Below are positions 1 to 6,668 of a stretch of 14,846 nucleotides of DNA, one piece after another (position 1 is the stretch's first letter; each line of letters begins with the position of its first letter). A model generated the notes under the pieces. It did no database searches. It was not told where the DNA came from and worked only from the letters and a program-made list of their open reading frames with translations. The stretch is from CANLWN01 sp039815505. GTDB taxonomy: Bacteria; Bacteroidota; Bacteroidia; Flavobacteriales; Flavobacteriaceae. The stretch lies in NCBI GenBank assembly GCA_039815505.1, contig JBCBZE010000043.1, positions 1-14,846 of the forward strand. The letters are read 5' to 3'. The position numbers and the translations under genes are program-made.

Positions 1-441
1 CCCTAATATCCATTTGTTCCCAATTCTATGGAATGGGATAAGGAAGATTCCCAGTACGGCATAAATGGTAAGGATATCACCTCTATAAAAAAGATGGTGC
101 AGATAGCCTATACCGAACAAAATGAGCAATCGCCAAAGAAAACGTCCCGCAAAACGATTTCCTTGCTTTTCCGCATTATTTATCTGAATAAAAAAGCTTA
201 GACCAAAAAGAAAGGAAAAGAGTGCAAAGAACTTACCTCGAAGAAATACCGCGATAAAACCATCTACTATATAATCTGCAATACCTGCGCGGGTGGCATC
301 CATGACATGTTCGGGGGTAGGGGCACCCACATAATTCTCCACCATATGGACAATCACTATACCGGCCAAAGAAAAACCGCGTAAGGCATCTATAATCTCT
401 ATTCTTTTTTTGGTAGGGTGGGTAGATGTAACGATAGTCAT
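1..441 (-). CDS. DUF418/YeiB-type membrane protein, N-terminal part (cut by window edge)
   Basis: An open frame runs from the ATG at 439-441 down to base 1 with no stop, giving the first 147 residues of a longer protein. A short charged N-terminus leads into IEIIDALRGFSLAGIVIVH (about residues 14-32), the first membrane segment and the signature of DUF418/YeiB and related acyltransferase-like membrane proteins. More hydrophobic segments follow at about 58-86 and 100-118, and then GDILTIYAVLG (121-131), also typical of DUF418. Members are polytopic inner-membrane proteins, usually near 400 residues; their reaction is not established, though a role in acyl transfer or transport is often suggested. 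No Shine-Dalgarno is visible before the ATG. The palindrome AGCCGGCT (455-462) and the spaced arms TTTTAGCC/GGCTAAAA (451-458, 510-517) lie upstream. The family call is from motif recognition only, and the C-terminal half is outside the window. Confidence 0.85.
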   Translation of the reverse strand, partial: MTIVTSTHPTKKRIEIIDALRGFSLAGIVIVHMVENYVGAPTPEHVMDATRAGIADYIVDGFIAVFLRGKFFALFSFLFGLSFFIQINNAEKQGNRFAGRFLWRLLILFGIGYLHHLFYRGDILTIYAVLGIFLIPFHRIGNKWILG

Positions 442-620
442 TGTTTTTTGTTTTAGCCGGCTACGGATATCTATAAGACTATCATTATACTGTAAGCGTT
501 ACAAAAAAAGGCTAAAAAGAAAATACCGTTATGATAAATAGGTTTCAAAGTATGGGGAGGTGCTAAAACAAAACCAGTCAAACCCTTGGAAAACAATGAA
601 GAACCTAAACTTTCCGGACA

Positions 621-1043
621 TCACCTTATCCAGTTACGAGTGCTCGATAGCCGTGCAAAAAACACTAGGGCAACACCCACAATAATAACCATAATGGGCA
701 CGATCATAGCTCCGGGTCCATAAATTTCAAAGTTATCGCTAATAAAAATGACATGGGTCACTTGGAAAACGATTCCAATCAATGAAACTAAAAAAATTGG
801 CCTGGCCCACTCTTTTCTCAATAATAAGGCGATGCATCCCGAGGTCCCACCAAAGACTGCAATTGCAAAAGCGGCAATAACCCAAGTAGGTTGGGGTTCG
901 GGCTCCGGCATTTTATCAAAAGGACCGTCGGTAATAAATGCCTGCGCAAGGTAGGCTATGACACCCATGAGGTTCCAAAGAAGTGCAATGGCGCTCACCA
1001 ACCAAAACCAAAAAGGAGGTTTTATTATTTCTTTGTTCATCAT
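621..1043 (-). CDS. small four-helix membrane protein, function unknown
   Basis: The protein is 140 residues from the ATG at 1041-1043. A second ATG follows directly, and a longer reading from TTG at 1085 would only add a lysine-rich, non-conserved-looking stretch. Four hydrophobic segments are visible at about 13-34, 53-75, 81-101 and 110-130. The loop between the first two is acidic and proline-rich (PEPEPQP, about 46-52), and the tail is basic. There is no signal peptide and there are no enzymatic motifs. Similar short proteins starting with a KPPFWFW-like motif are, from memory, common in Flavobacteria and are labelled hypothetical or, without clear support, sugar transporter. It faces truA divergently across 98 bases and is in line with the DUF418 gene 179 bases further on, so the two could share a transcript. 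I do not assign a function. Confidence 0.8.
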   Translation of the reverse strand: MMNKEIIKPPFWFWLVSAIALLWNLMGVIAYLAQAFITDGPFDKMPEPEPQPTWVIAAFAIAVFGGTSGCIALLLRKEWARPIFLVSLIGIVFQVTHVIFISDNFEIYGPGAMIVPIMVIIVGVALVFFARLSSTRNWIR

Positions 1044-1108
1044 TTTATTCTTTTTCTTTAAAAAGAGGAGACCGATAAAATACAAAAGTAGCTGTTGGCC
1101 TTAAATAA

Positions 1109-1137
1109 TTTGTTTAATTAATTCAATAGTATCTTTA
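1109..1137 (+). promoter_or_regulatory. possible Bacteroidetes-type promoter for truA
   Basis: TTTG at 1109-1112 is followed after 17 bases by TATCTTTA at 1130-1137, one mismatch from the Bacteroidetes -7 consensus TAnnTTTG. The spacing is on the short side. The -7 element ends only four bases before the ATG at 1142, so if it is used the transcript would be almost or fully leaderless. Motif reading only. Confidence 0.3.
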
Positions 1138-1141
1138 TTAC

Positions 1142-1930
1142 ATGCAAAAAGAACGCTATTACTATTTGATAAGAGTTCAATTTTTAGGCTTTCGCTATAG
1201 TGGTTGGCAAAAGCAACCTAAGGAAAGGACGATAGAAGGGATGTTGACCAAGACGTTGAAATTTATATTGCCTCCCGTAAAGTTTAAGATATTGGGGGCT
1301 AGCCGTACCGATGCCAAGGTCTCGGCCTTAGATGCCGCTTTTGAGCTTTTTCTGGAGAACACCCCTATTTTGAACTTAGAGGAGTTTATCCTAACGTTCA
1401 ATGCAAATTTACCTCCGGATATAAAAATAACGGCGATTGTTAATACGGACAGTACGTTCAATATCATTCAGCATGGTAAAGTAAAGGAGTATGTTTATCT
1501 TTTTTCTTTTGGACAAAAAAATCATCCCTATTGCGCCCCGTACCTTATGAACCATGTGGGTGATTTGGACATTAAGGCTATGAAAAATGCAGCTTTATTG
1601 TTCGCAGGTACCCATAATTTCAGGGCATATACCTCAAGACCCCGTGAACATACCCGGTTCATTAGAACCTTATTGCTTTGTGAGATACAGGAAAACAAGC
1701 TTTTGAAGGCCAATTTTTTCCCGGAAAAGAGCTTTGCGCTTCACATTAAAGGAAACGGTTTTATGCGTTATCAAGTACGTATGATTATGGGGGCTTTGAT
1801 ACAATTGGGTAGGGGAGAGCTTGGCATTGAAGATATAAAGGCATCTTTTAATGATGATTCGGTAATGAAAATAACGTTCGTTGCCCCAGGATCTGGGCTA
1901 CATCTGAATAAACTACATTTTGAAGTTTAA
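1142..1930 (+). CDS. truA: TruA-family tRNA pseudouridine synthase with variant active-site motif
   Basis: The protein has 262 residues, close to the usual TruA length (E. coli 270). TruA isomerises uridines 38-40 of the tRNA anticodon arm to pseudouridine in the cytoplasm. The N-terminal strand YSGWQKQP (19-26), the catalytic region SRTDAKVSA with the presumed nucleophile Asp57, and the C-terminal block GNGFMRYQVRMIMGALIQLG support the family. The catalytic motif differs from canonical GRTDxGVHA: the glycine before Arg is Ser, the glycine after Asp-Ala is Lys59, and the His is Ser. Catalytic Asp and Arg are kept. This suggests a divergent TruA paralogue rather than an inactive relic. The ATG at 1142 follows an AT-rich divergent region. 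Two hydrolase genes follow 45 bases downstream on the same strand and may be co-transcribed. The family is certain; the exact substrate positions are not. Confidence 0.88.
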   Translation: MQKERYYYLIRVQFLGFRYSGWQKQPKERTIEGMLTKTLKFILPPVKFKILGASRTDAKVSALDAAFELFLENTPILNLEEFILTFNANLPPDIKITAIVNTDSTFNIIQHGKVKEYVYLFSFGQKNHPYCAPYLMNHVGDLDIKAMKNAALLFAGTHNFRAYTSRPREHTRFIRTLLLCEIQENKLLKANFFPEKSFALHIKGNGFMRYQVRMIMGALIQLGRGELGIEDIKASFNDDSVMKITFVAPGSGLHLNKLHFEV

Positions 1931-1975
1931 CACGGGTACTATAATTTTTTGTACATTGAAAATAAATAAAGGGCA

Positions 1976-2851
1976 ATGCAGTATTGGTTATATAGCTTTC
2001 TTCTTGTTCTGGGAATATACTTGGCAATAAGCATTTTACTTTACTTTTTGCAAGACTTTTTAATGTTTAAGCCCGAGAAATTACCTAAGGATTTCCAATT
2101 CTATTATGATAATCAGGAGATAGAAGAGTATAATATAGAAACCAGGGACGGGGCAATTATCAATGGTCTACGCTTTAAGGCTCAAAACCCGAAGGGAGTA
2201 GTATTTTATCTTAAAGGAAATTCCAAGAGTATCAAAGGTTGGGGCAAGTTTGCGGTAGACTTTACCCGACACGGCTACGATGTGCTTATGGTAGATTATC
2301 GGGGTTTTGGAAAAAGCACGGGTAGGAGAACGCAAAAGGCCATTAAACGGGATCTTCAAGTGGTCTACAATAAACTGAAGGAAAGTGTATCGGAAAAGTA
2401 TATTATTTTATATGGGCGTTCCTTGGGCTCGGGCTTTGCCACGAAACTGGCATCTATGAACAACCCACGAATGCTGATTTTAGATGCACCGTATTACAGT
2501 TTGAGCAAAGTGGCCAAAAAATTTATTCCCTTTATGCCATTGTCTATCCTTATAAAGTTTCCCATGCCCACCTATAAATGGTTGAAATATGTAAATTGTC
2601 CCATACATATTATCCATGGGACGGATGATCGGCTTATTCCATATAAAACAAGTGTAAAATTATCTAAGATCAAACCTAAAACCACAAGATTATATACGGT
2701 AATTGGTGGAGGGCATAAGAATTTGAACACCTTTGAATCCTATCATAAAATGCTTAGCGAAATCATTACCACAAAACCAAAAAAGATAAACTTGGAAGGT
2801 TCCAGTATTCATGTAAAACATACTTCAAAACCTACTAATGCACAAGCTTAG
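1976..2851 (+). CDS. membrane-anchored alpha/beta hydrolase, first of a tandem pair
   Basis: The protein has 291 residues. An N-terminal hydrophobic segment (about 5-29) looks like an uncleaved anchor, which would place the hydrolase domain outside the inner membrane. The core shows VDYRGFGKSTG (107-116), the nucleophile elbow GRSLGSG with Ser149, the acid HGTDDRLIP with Asp218 the likely catalytic residue, and GGGHKN with His247. The set resembles the BEM46/ABHD13-like serine hydrolases. The motif after strand 3, which normally reads YxHGN, here reads YLKGN, so the His of the oxyanion loop is Lys80. The C-terminus has a basic, low-complexity tail (about 265-291) missing in its neighbour. The stop overlaps the next gene's start by 14 bases, so translation is probably coupled. 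The substrate is unknown. The ATG at 1976 is the first good start after truA. Confidence 0.85.
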   Translation: MQYWLYSFLLVLGIYLAISILLYFLQDFLMFKPEKLPKDFQFYYDNQEIEEYNIETRDGAIINGLRFKAQNPKGVVFYLKGNSKSIKGWGKFAVDFTRHGYDVLMVDYRGFGKSTGRRTQKAIKRDLQVVYNKLKESVSEKYIILYGRSLGSGFATKLASMNNPRMLILDAPYYSLSKVAKKFIPFMPLSILIKFPMPTYKWLKYVNCPIHIIHGTDDRLIPYKTSVKLSKIKPKTTRLYTVIGGGHKNLNTFESYHKMLSEIITTKPKKINLEGSSIHVKHTSKPTNAQA

Positions 2852-3659
2852 GAAGATAGGCAAGATATTGCTGATTTTTTTTGTGCTTCTATTGACTATG
2901 CTATACTTTTTACAAGAGAAACTTATTTTTTTACCCACTAATTTACCTAGTGACCATGTATACTCCTTCGATGTTCCCTTTGAGGAAATTTTCCTTGAGG
3001 CCGAGGATGGAGCCCAATTAAATGCCATTCATTTTAAGCAAGACAATCCTGCAGGAGTAATTTTGTATTTTCATGGTAATGCTGGCGATTTGCAACGATG
3101 GGGCGGTATTACCACTTTTTTTGCCCAATGGTCTTATGACGTAATTGTCATGGACTATAGGACCTATGGGAAAAGTACAGGGAAGTTAAGCGAACAGGCA
3201 CTTCATGGGGACGCTCAACTTTTCTACGAATATGCGCTTGAACGGTATACAAATGACGATATAATTGTGTATGGCAGATCTTTAGGTACGGGTATCGCCA
3301 CATATTTGTCCGCGAACAATAAACCGGCCCAACTTATTTTGGAAACCCCTTATTTCAGTTTGCTCGATGTTGCAAAAGAAAGATTTCCTTTTTTACCTTT
3401 GAAATGGATGATGAAGTATCATTTTTTATCGTATAAGCATATACAAGGGGTTCAGTGCCCCATTACTATTTTTCATGGTACTGAAGATGACATAGTACCT
3501 TATGAATCGGGTAAACGCTTGTATGAATCCATTTCTGGAAAGCAGGCAGAAATGTATACCATTGAAGGGGGTGCCCATAATAATCTGATCAATTTTGACA
3601 CCTATCAGGAAGGTATAGATAAGATTCTTGATCAATCAAAGAGCCCAGAGGACAAATAA
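2838..3659 (+). CDS. membrane-anchored alpha/beta hydrolase, second of a tandem pair
   Basis: The protein has 273 residues and is clearly paralogous to its upstream neighbour along its whole length. A hydrophobic anchor occupies about 9-29. YFHGNAGD (77-84) carries the normal HG oxyanion motif, VMDYRTYGKSTG follows, the nucleophile elbow is GRSLGTG with Ser148, the acid is HGTEDDIVP with Asp217 the likely residue, and the base is GGAHNN with His247. All expected catalytic residues are therefore present. The best family guess is the BEM46/YfhR-like serine hydrolases, of unknown substrate. The ATG at 2838 lies inside the end of the previous gene in another frame, which points to coupled translation after a tandem duplication. 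The 3' end overlaps the convergent cysM gene by 28 bases. Confidence 0.87.
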   Translation: MHKLRKIGKILLIFFVLLLTMLYFLQEKLIFLPTNLPSDHVYSFDVPFEEIFLEAEDGAQLNAIHFKQDNPAGVILYFHGNAGDLQRWGGITTFFAQWSYDVIVMDYRTYGKSTGKLSEQALHGDAQLFYEYALERYTNDDIIVYGRSLGTGIATYLSANNKPAQLILETPYFSLLDVAKERFPFLPLKWMMKYHFLSYKHIQGVQCPITIFHGTEDDIVPYESGKRLYESISGKQAEMYTIEGGAHNNLINFDTYQEGIDKILDQSKSPEDK

Positions 3660-4516
3660 CGATCGCCCCTATCACAGACAATGGAGACGACAACACCTTG
3701 CTCCATACTTTCTACTAAACGCAAAGCTGCGGTAGCGGCCCCTCCGCTGCTCATTCCGGAAAATATACCTTCTTCCTTGGCCAAGCGTCTAGCCATAATT
3801 TTGGCCTCTTGTTCATTGACCTCCATTACCTGATCTACCTTTGAAGGATTAAAAATTTTTGGGAGATATGCTTCCGGCCATTTACGTATGCCTGGAATTC
3901 GGGAACCGTCGGTGGGTTGTACACCAATTATTTGTACTTTGGAATTCTGCTCCTTCAAATACGTGGATGTTCCCATAATGGTCCCTGTTGTTCCCATGGA
4001 AGACACAAAGTGGGTGATTTTCTCTTTCGTATCCCTCCAAATCTCAGGACCCGTAGTGTTATAATGTGCCTTCCAATTGGCATTATTGGCAAATTGGTCC
4101 AACATCAAGAACCCCTTGTCCCGTACTTTGGCCTCTGCATAATCCCTTGCTCCCTCAATACCAATATCCTCTGGGGTAAGGGTTACTTTGGCCCCATAGG
4201 CACGCATGGTCTGTATGCGTTCTTTAGTAGAATTCTCGGGCATTACAAGTTCAATATCCAATCCGAAAATTCCGCAGATCATGGCCAATGCAATTCCCGT
4301 ATTTCCACTGGTAGCTTCAATAAGTTTGGAATCCATATGTATCTTGCCCGTGTCCAGACCGGTTTTGATCATATTGTAAGCGGCTCTATCCTTTACGCTG
4401 CCTCCCGGATTATGTCCCTCGAGCTTAAAGAAGAGTTTTACATTGGGATTTTGATTCAATACTTTGGATGCCACAAGGGGGGTGTTCCCAATTAAATCCA
4501 GTACATTATGAGACAT
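3632..4516 (-). CDS. cysM: cysteine synthase B (O-acetylserine sulfhydrylase)
   Basis: This PLP enzyme makes cysteine from O-acetylserine and sulfide (or thiosulfate in some CysM enzymes) in the cytoplasm. The protein has 294 residues, typical of CysM. NPGGSVKDRAA carries the PLP lysine, Lys42. SGNTG (70-74) is the substrate-binding loop, GTTGT (175-179) holds the PLP phosphate, and SSGG is at 257-260. The segments GIRKWPEAYLPKIF (209-222) and CDRGDRYLSSGLF at the C-terminus separate CysM from CysK. The ATG at 4514-4516 lies inside the end of the serine acetyltransferase gene (11-base overlap), so the two are one operon in pathway order. No Shine-Dalgarno is seen. The 3' end overlaps the convergent hydrolase gene by 28 bases, with no room for a terminator. 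Confidence 0.94.
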   Translation of the reverse strand: MSHNVLDLIGNTPLVASKVLNQNPNVKLFFKLEGHNPGGSVKDRAAYNMIKTGLDTGKIHMDSKLIEATSGNTGIALAMICGIFGLDIELVMPENSTKERIQTMRAYGAKVTLTPEDIGIEGARDYAEAKVRDKGFLMLDQFANNANWKAHYNTTGPEIWRDTKEKITHFVSSMGTTGTIMGTSTYLKEQNSKVQIIGVQPTDGSRIPGIRKWPEAYLPKIFNPSKVDQVMEVNEQEAKIMARRLAKEEGIFSGMSSGGAATAALRLVESMEQGVVVSIVCDRGDRYLSSGLFD

Positions 4517-5300
4517 GGGGGAGGGTTTTTATCTTGATTTCCGGTGTATGGAAAACGGTAGAATTGGCAGGTACGGAAGAGGTTAACCAAGCGTTGCCAC
4601 CAATGACCGAATTCTCTCCGATTATCGTATCCCCTCCTAAAATGGTAGCGTTGGCATATATGGTTACATTATCTTCGATGGTAGGATGGCGCTTTACCCG
4701 TTGCAAACTTTTCGCAACATAGAGGGCACCAAGTGTTACCCCCTGATATATTTTTACATTGTTCCGTATAACCGCGGTCTCGCCGATGACCACACCCGTG
4801 GCGTGATCAATAAAAAAGGAATTACCAATTTGAGCACCTGGATTTATGTCCACTCCCGTTTGTCTGTGCGCGTATTCCGTCATTAACCTGGGAACCAAGG
4901 GGAAGCCCTCTATATATAGCTCATGTGCCAATCGGTAAATAGCAATGGCATAAAAACCGGGATAGGCCATATAGACCTCCTCAATGGAAAGTGATGCCGG
5001 ATCACAGTTTACAATAGCCTCTGCATCCATGTTCAGATCCTCAAGGACTTTAGGAAGTTGGGTTACATAATGTTCCCAGATTTTTTTACATGGTCTATCG
5101 GCGTCCCAACAGGCAAGGTCCATTAAGGTATCGAACTCTTTTTCAAGTACATCAAGATTCTTTTCCACCGGGGTCTCAATATCAAATAAGGTGTAAAATA
5201 GGCGATTTGTAAAAACCTCTACTTTTTCCTTTAGCCGATAGCGAAGATTGGGTTGTTTTTTATGATGATTGATTTTTTTAATGATCGAGGCCTTATCCAT
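4506..5300 (-). CDS. cysE: serine O-acetyltransferase
   Basis: The enzyme transfers acetyl from acetyl-CoA to serine, the first committed step of cysteine synthesis. From the ATG at 5298-5300 the protein has 264 residues. A GTG at 5318 would add six residues, but a possible promoter at 5320-5327 would put transcription start near it, so the ATG is preferred. A helical N-terminal domain (about 1-145) is followed by a left-handed beta-helix of hexapeptide repeats (about 146-250). Asp151, Asp165-His166 in IDHATGVVIGET and His205 in KRHPTI match the catalytic residues of E. coli CysE. The C-terminus ends in PHVS and lacks the terminal isoleucine that docks into CysK, so a classic cysteine synthase complex is unlikely; this fits the CysM partner. 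Also called EpsC-type in gene annotations. Confidence 0.93.
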   Translation of the reverse strand: MDKASIIKKINHHKKQPNLRYRLKEKVEVFTNRLFYTLFDIETPVEKNLDVLEKEFDTLMDLACWDADRPCKKIWEHYVTQLPKVLEDLNMDAEAIVNCDPASLSIEEVYMAYPGFYAIAIYRLAHELYIEGFPLVPRLMTEYAHRQTGVDINPGAQIGNSFFIDHATGVVIGETAVIRNNVKIYQGVTLGALYVAKSLQRVKRHPTIEDNVTIYANATILGGDTIIGENSVIGGNAWLTSSVPANSTVFHTPEIKIKTLPHVS

Positions 5301-5319
5301 AGTGTATCGATTGAACACT

Positions 5320-5327
5320 CAAAATTA
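5320..5327 (-). promoter_or_regulatory. possible -7 element upstream of cysE-cysM
   Basis: Read on the minus strand, 5327-5320 gives TAATTTTG, a full match to TAnnTTTG. It lies about 20 bases upstream of the preferred cysE ATG at 5300. I do not see a convincing -33 TTG at the right distance, so this is weak. Confidence 0.3.
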
Positions 5328-5397
5328 ACCAATATTTTAAAATCGCATTACCTAAAATGGTTAACTTTAGCTTAAAATAATCCAGAATAGTAGTCGA

Positions 5398-6078
5398 ATG
5401 CAAAATGCCGTAATTACGCAGAAAACACTCAATTTCTTAAAAAAATTGGATAAGAACAATAACAGGGAGTGGTTCACGGAACACAAAACTGAATTCAAGA
5501 ACCATGAAATGGACGCCAAGCGCTTTTATGAAAGCTTAATGGAACGCCTGAAGGATCATGATGATATTGAAAAGCTCAAAATGTTCCGGATTTATAGGGA
5601 TGTACGTTTCTCAAAGGACAAAACGCCATATAAAGCCCACTTTGCCGGTTCTTTCTCACGAGCGGGCGCTAGACTCAGAGGAGGGTATTATTTACGGATA
5701 AAACCGGATGAAACTTTTATTGCGACCGGATTCTGGGAACCCAATAAAGAAGACCTGTTCAGAATACGAAAAGAGTTTGAACTGGACGCATCCGATATAC
5801 GAAAGATACTTGATGATAAAACCTTCCGTGATATTTGGGGCGAACTGCAGGGCGATGCCGTAAAAACAGCCCCCAAAGGTTTTGACAAAGAGCACCCTAA
5901 CATTGATCTGATCAAAAGAAAACAATTTATTTTTGTGCGCAATTTTACGGACAAGGAAGTTTTATCGCCTAATTTGATGGATGAGCTAGATCACTCGTTC
6001 AAGTTGATCAGACCTTATTTTGATCTAATGAGCGATATACTCACCACTAATCTTAACGGGGAATCCCTATTGGACTAA
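5398..6078 (+). CDS. DUF2461 (TIGR02453) family protein
   Basis: The protein has 226 residues, the normal length for this family. NNNREWFTEHKTEF (about 20-33) near the N-terminus and FRIYRDVRFSKDKTPYK (about 63-79) are the two signature blocks of DUF2461. A GGYYLRI segment and the C-terminal IKRKQFIFVRNF block also fit. It has no signal peptide or membrane segment and is presumably cytoplasmic. The biochemical function of the family is not known to me. The ATG at 5398 is the only reasonable start; upstream TAACTTTA (5362-5369) is a poor -7 match. It is divergent from cysE and overlaps the convergent small gene at 6067-6477 by 12 bases at its 3' end. It looks like a stand-alone transcript. Confidence 0.9.
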   Translation: MQNAVITQKTLNFLKKLDKNNNREWFTEHKTEFKNHEMDAKRFYESLMERLKDHDDIEKLKMFRIYRDVRFSKDKTPYKAHFAGSFSRAGARLRGGYYLRIKPDETFIATGFWEPNKEDLFRIRKEFELDASDIRKILDDKTFRDIWGELQGDAVKTAPKGFDKEHPNIDLIKRKQFIFVRNFTDKEVLSPNLMDELDHSFKLIRPYFDLMSDILTTNLNGESLLD

Positions 6079-6477
6079 CATTTGATCTTCTAACAGTTGT
6101 ATCTGATCTTTGATACGTTCTATGACCATATGCATCATCCTTTTATTTAGGGAAGAGGAATTTAGGATGTATTCCTCATATTCCTCCAATGTAAAGTGAC
6201 CGATGACCATTCCTTTTAAGGAGTTTCTAAACTTAATGTCTTTTTGAATCGCATTTTCAATGTATTCCATGCGCCTTTCCATTGAAAGCTCATAAAAAGC
6301 ATTCTTATGCTTCCGGATATAATTCTTAAACACCGCTATAAATAGGAAATTTTGAAGTTTTATGATCGGACGAAGTGTTTTGTTTTGAAAACGCTCATCA
6401 TTGCTCATACTGTCGGTTACTTTTGCGGAGGAAATCTCTGGACGAATTTTTAAGAGATTCTGGGACCTTTGGTTCAT
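6067..6477 (-). CDS. small conserved flavobacterial protein of unknown function
   Basis: The protein has 136 residues from the ATG at 6475-6477; the GTG directly before it would add one residue. The sequence is mostly helical, rich in Lys, Glu and Met, with no signal peptide or membrane segment. Notable stretches are SNDERFQNKTLRPIIKLQN, FKNYIRKHKNAFYELS and the C-terminal NKRMMHMVIERIKDQIQ. From memory, close relatives occur throughout Flavobacteria and are often labelled glyoxalase, but I see no pattern of metal-binding His and Glu residues that would support that label. It lies downstream of the propeller gene on the same strand, 191 bases away and behind a hairpin (6590-6642), so it is probably transcribed separately. 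Its 3' end overlaps the DUF2461 gene by 12 bases. Confidence 0.8.
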   Translation of the reverse strand: MNQRSQNLLKIRPEISSAKVTDSMSNDERFQNKTLRPIIKLQNFLFIAVFKNYIRKHKNAFYELSMERRMEYIENAIQKDIKFRNSLKGMVIGHFTLEEYEEYILNSSSLNKRMMHMVIERIKDQIQLLEDQMLVQ

Positions 6478-6589
6478 CACAAGAAGTTTTAATAAAGATA
6501 GAGATTTACCTATTTGGCATTTTTCTGCTTACAGATTAGTTTTTAACGGGTTTATGAACAAAATGAGTAGGAAGAAAATGGATATAACA

Positions 6590-6642
6590 AAGCGGGACAA
6601 AAATGCTATCCAGATTGCCAAGAATCGCATTTTGCCCCGCTT
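6590..6642 (-). terminator. long hairpin at the 3' end of the propeller gene
   Basis: Arms at 6590-6606 and 6627-6642 form a stem of about 16 pairs with a 20-base loop. On the minus-strand RNA the one non-Watson-Crick position is a G-U pair and there is one bulged U; on the plus strand the same position would be an A-C mismatch. The structure therefore favours the transcript of the gene ending at 6669, whose stop lies 26 bases before it. The sequence after the stem is TGTTATAT, not a U run, so it may be a 3'-end stabiliser or a weak or Rho-assisted terminator rather than a textbook intrinsic one. Confidence 0.6.
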
Positions 6643-6668
6643 AATATAATTCTATTTCTATATGGAGA

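Noticed and set aside
3917..4495. 192-codon open frame on the plus strand
   Set aside because: It lies entirely antisense to cysM, whose motifs are unmistakable; the translation shows no recognisable family and is Cys/His/Gly-rich as expected for a shadow frame.
6401..6649. Plus-strand frame of 82 codons between the two minus-strand genes
   Set aside because: It overlaps the start of the small conserved gene and runs through the 6590-6642 hairpin; composition is not protein-like.
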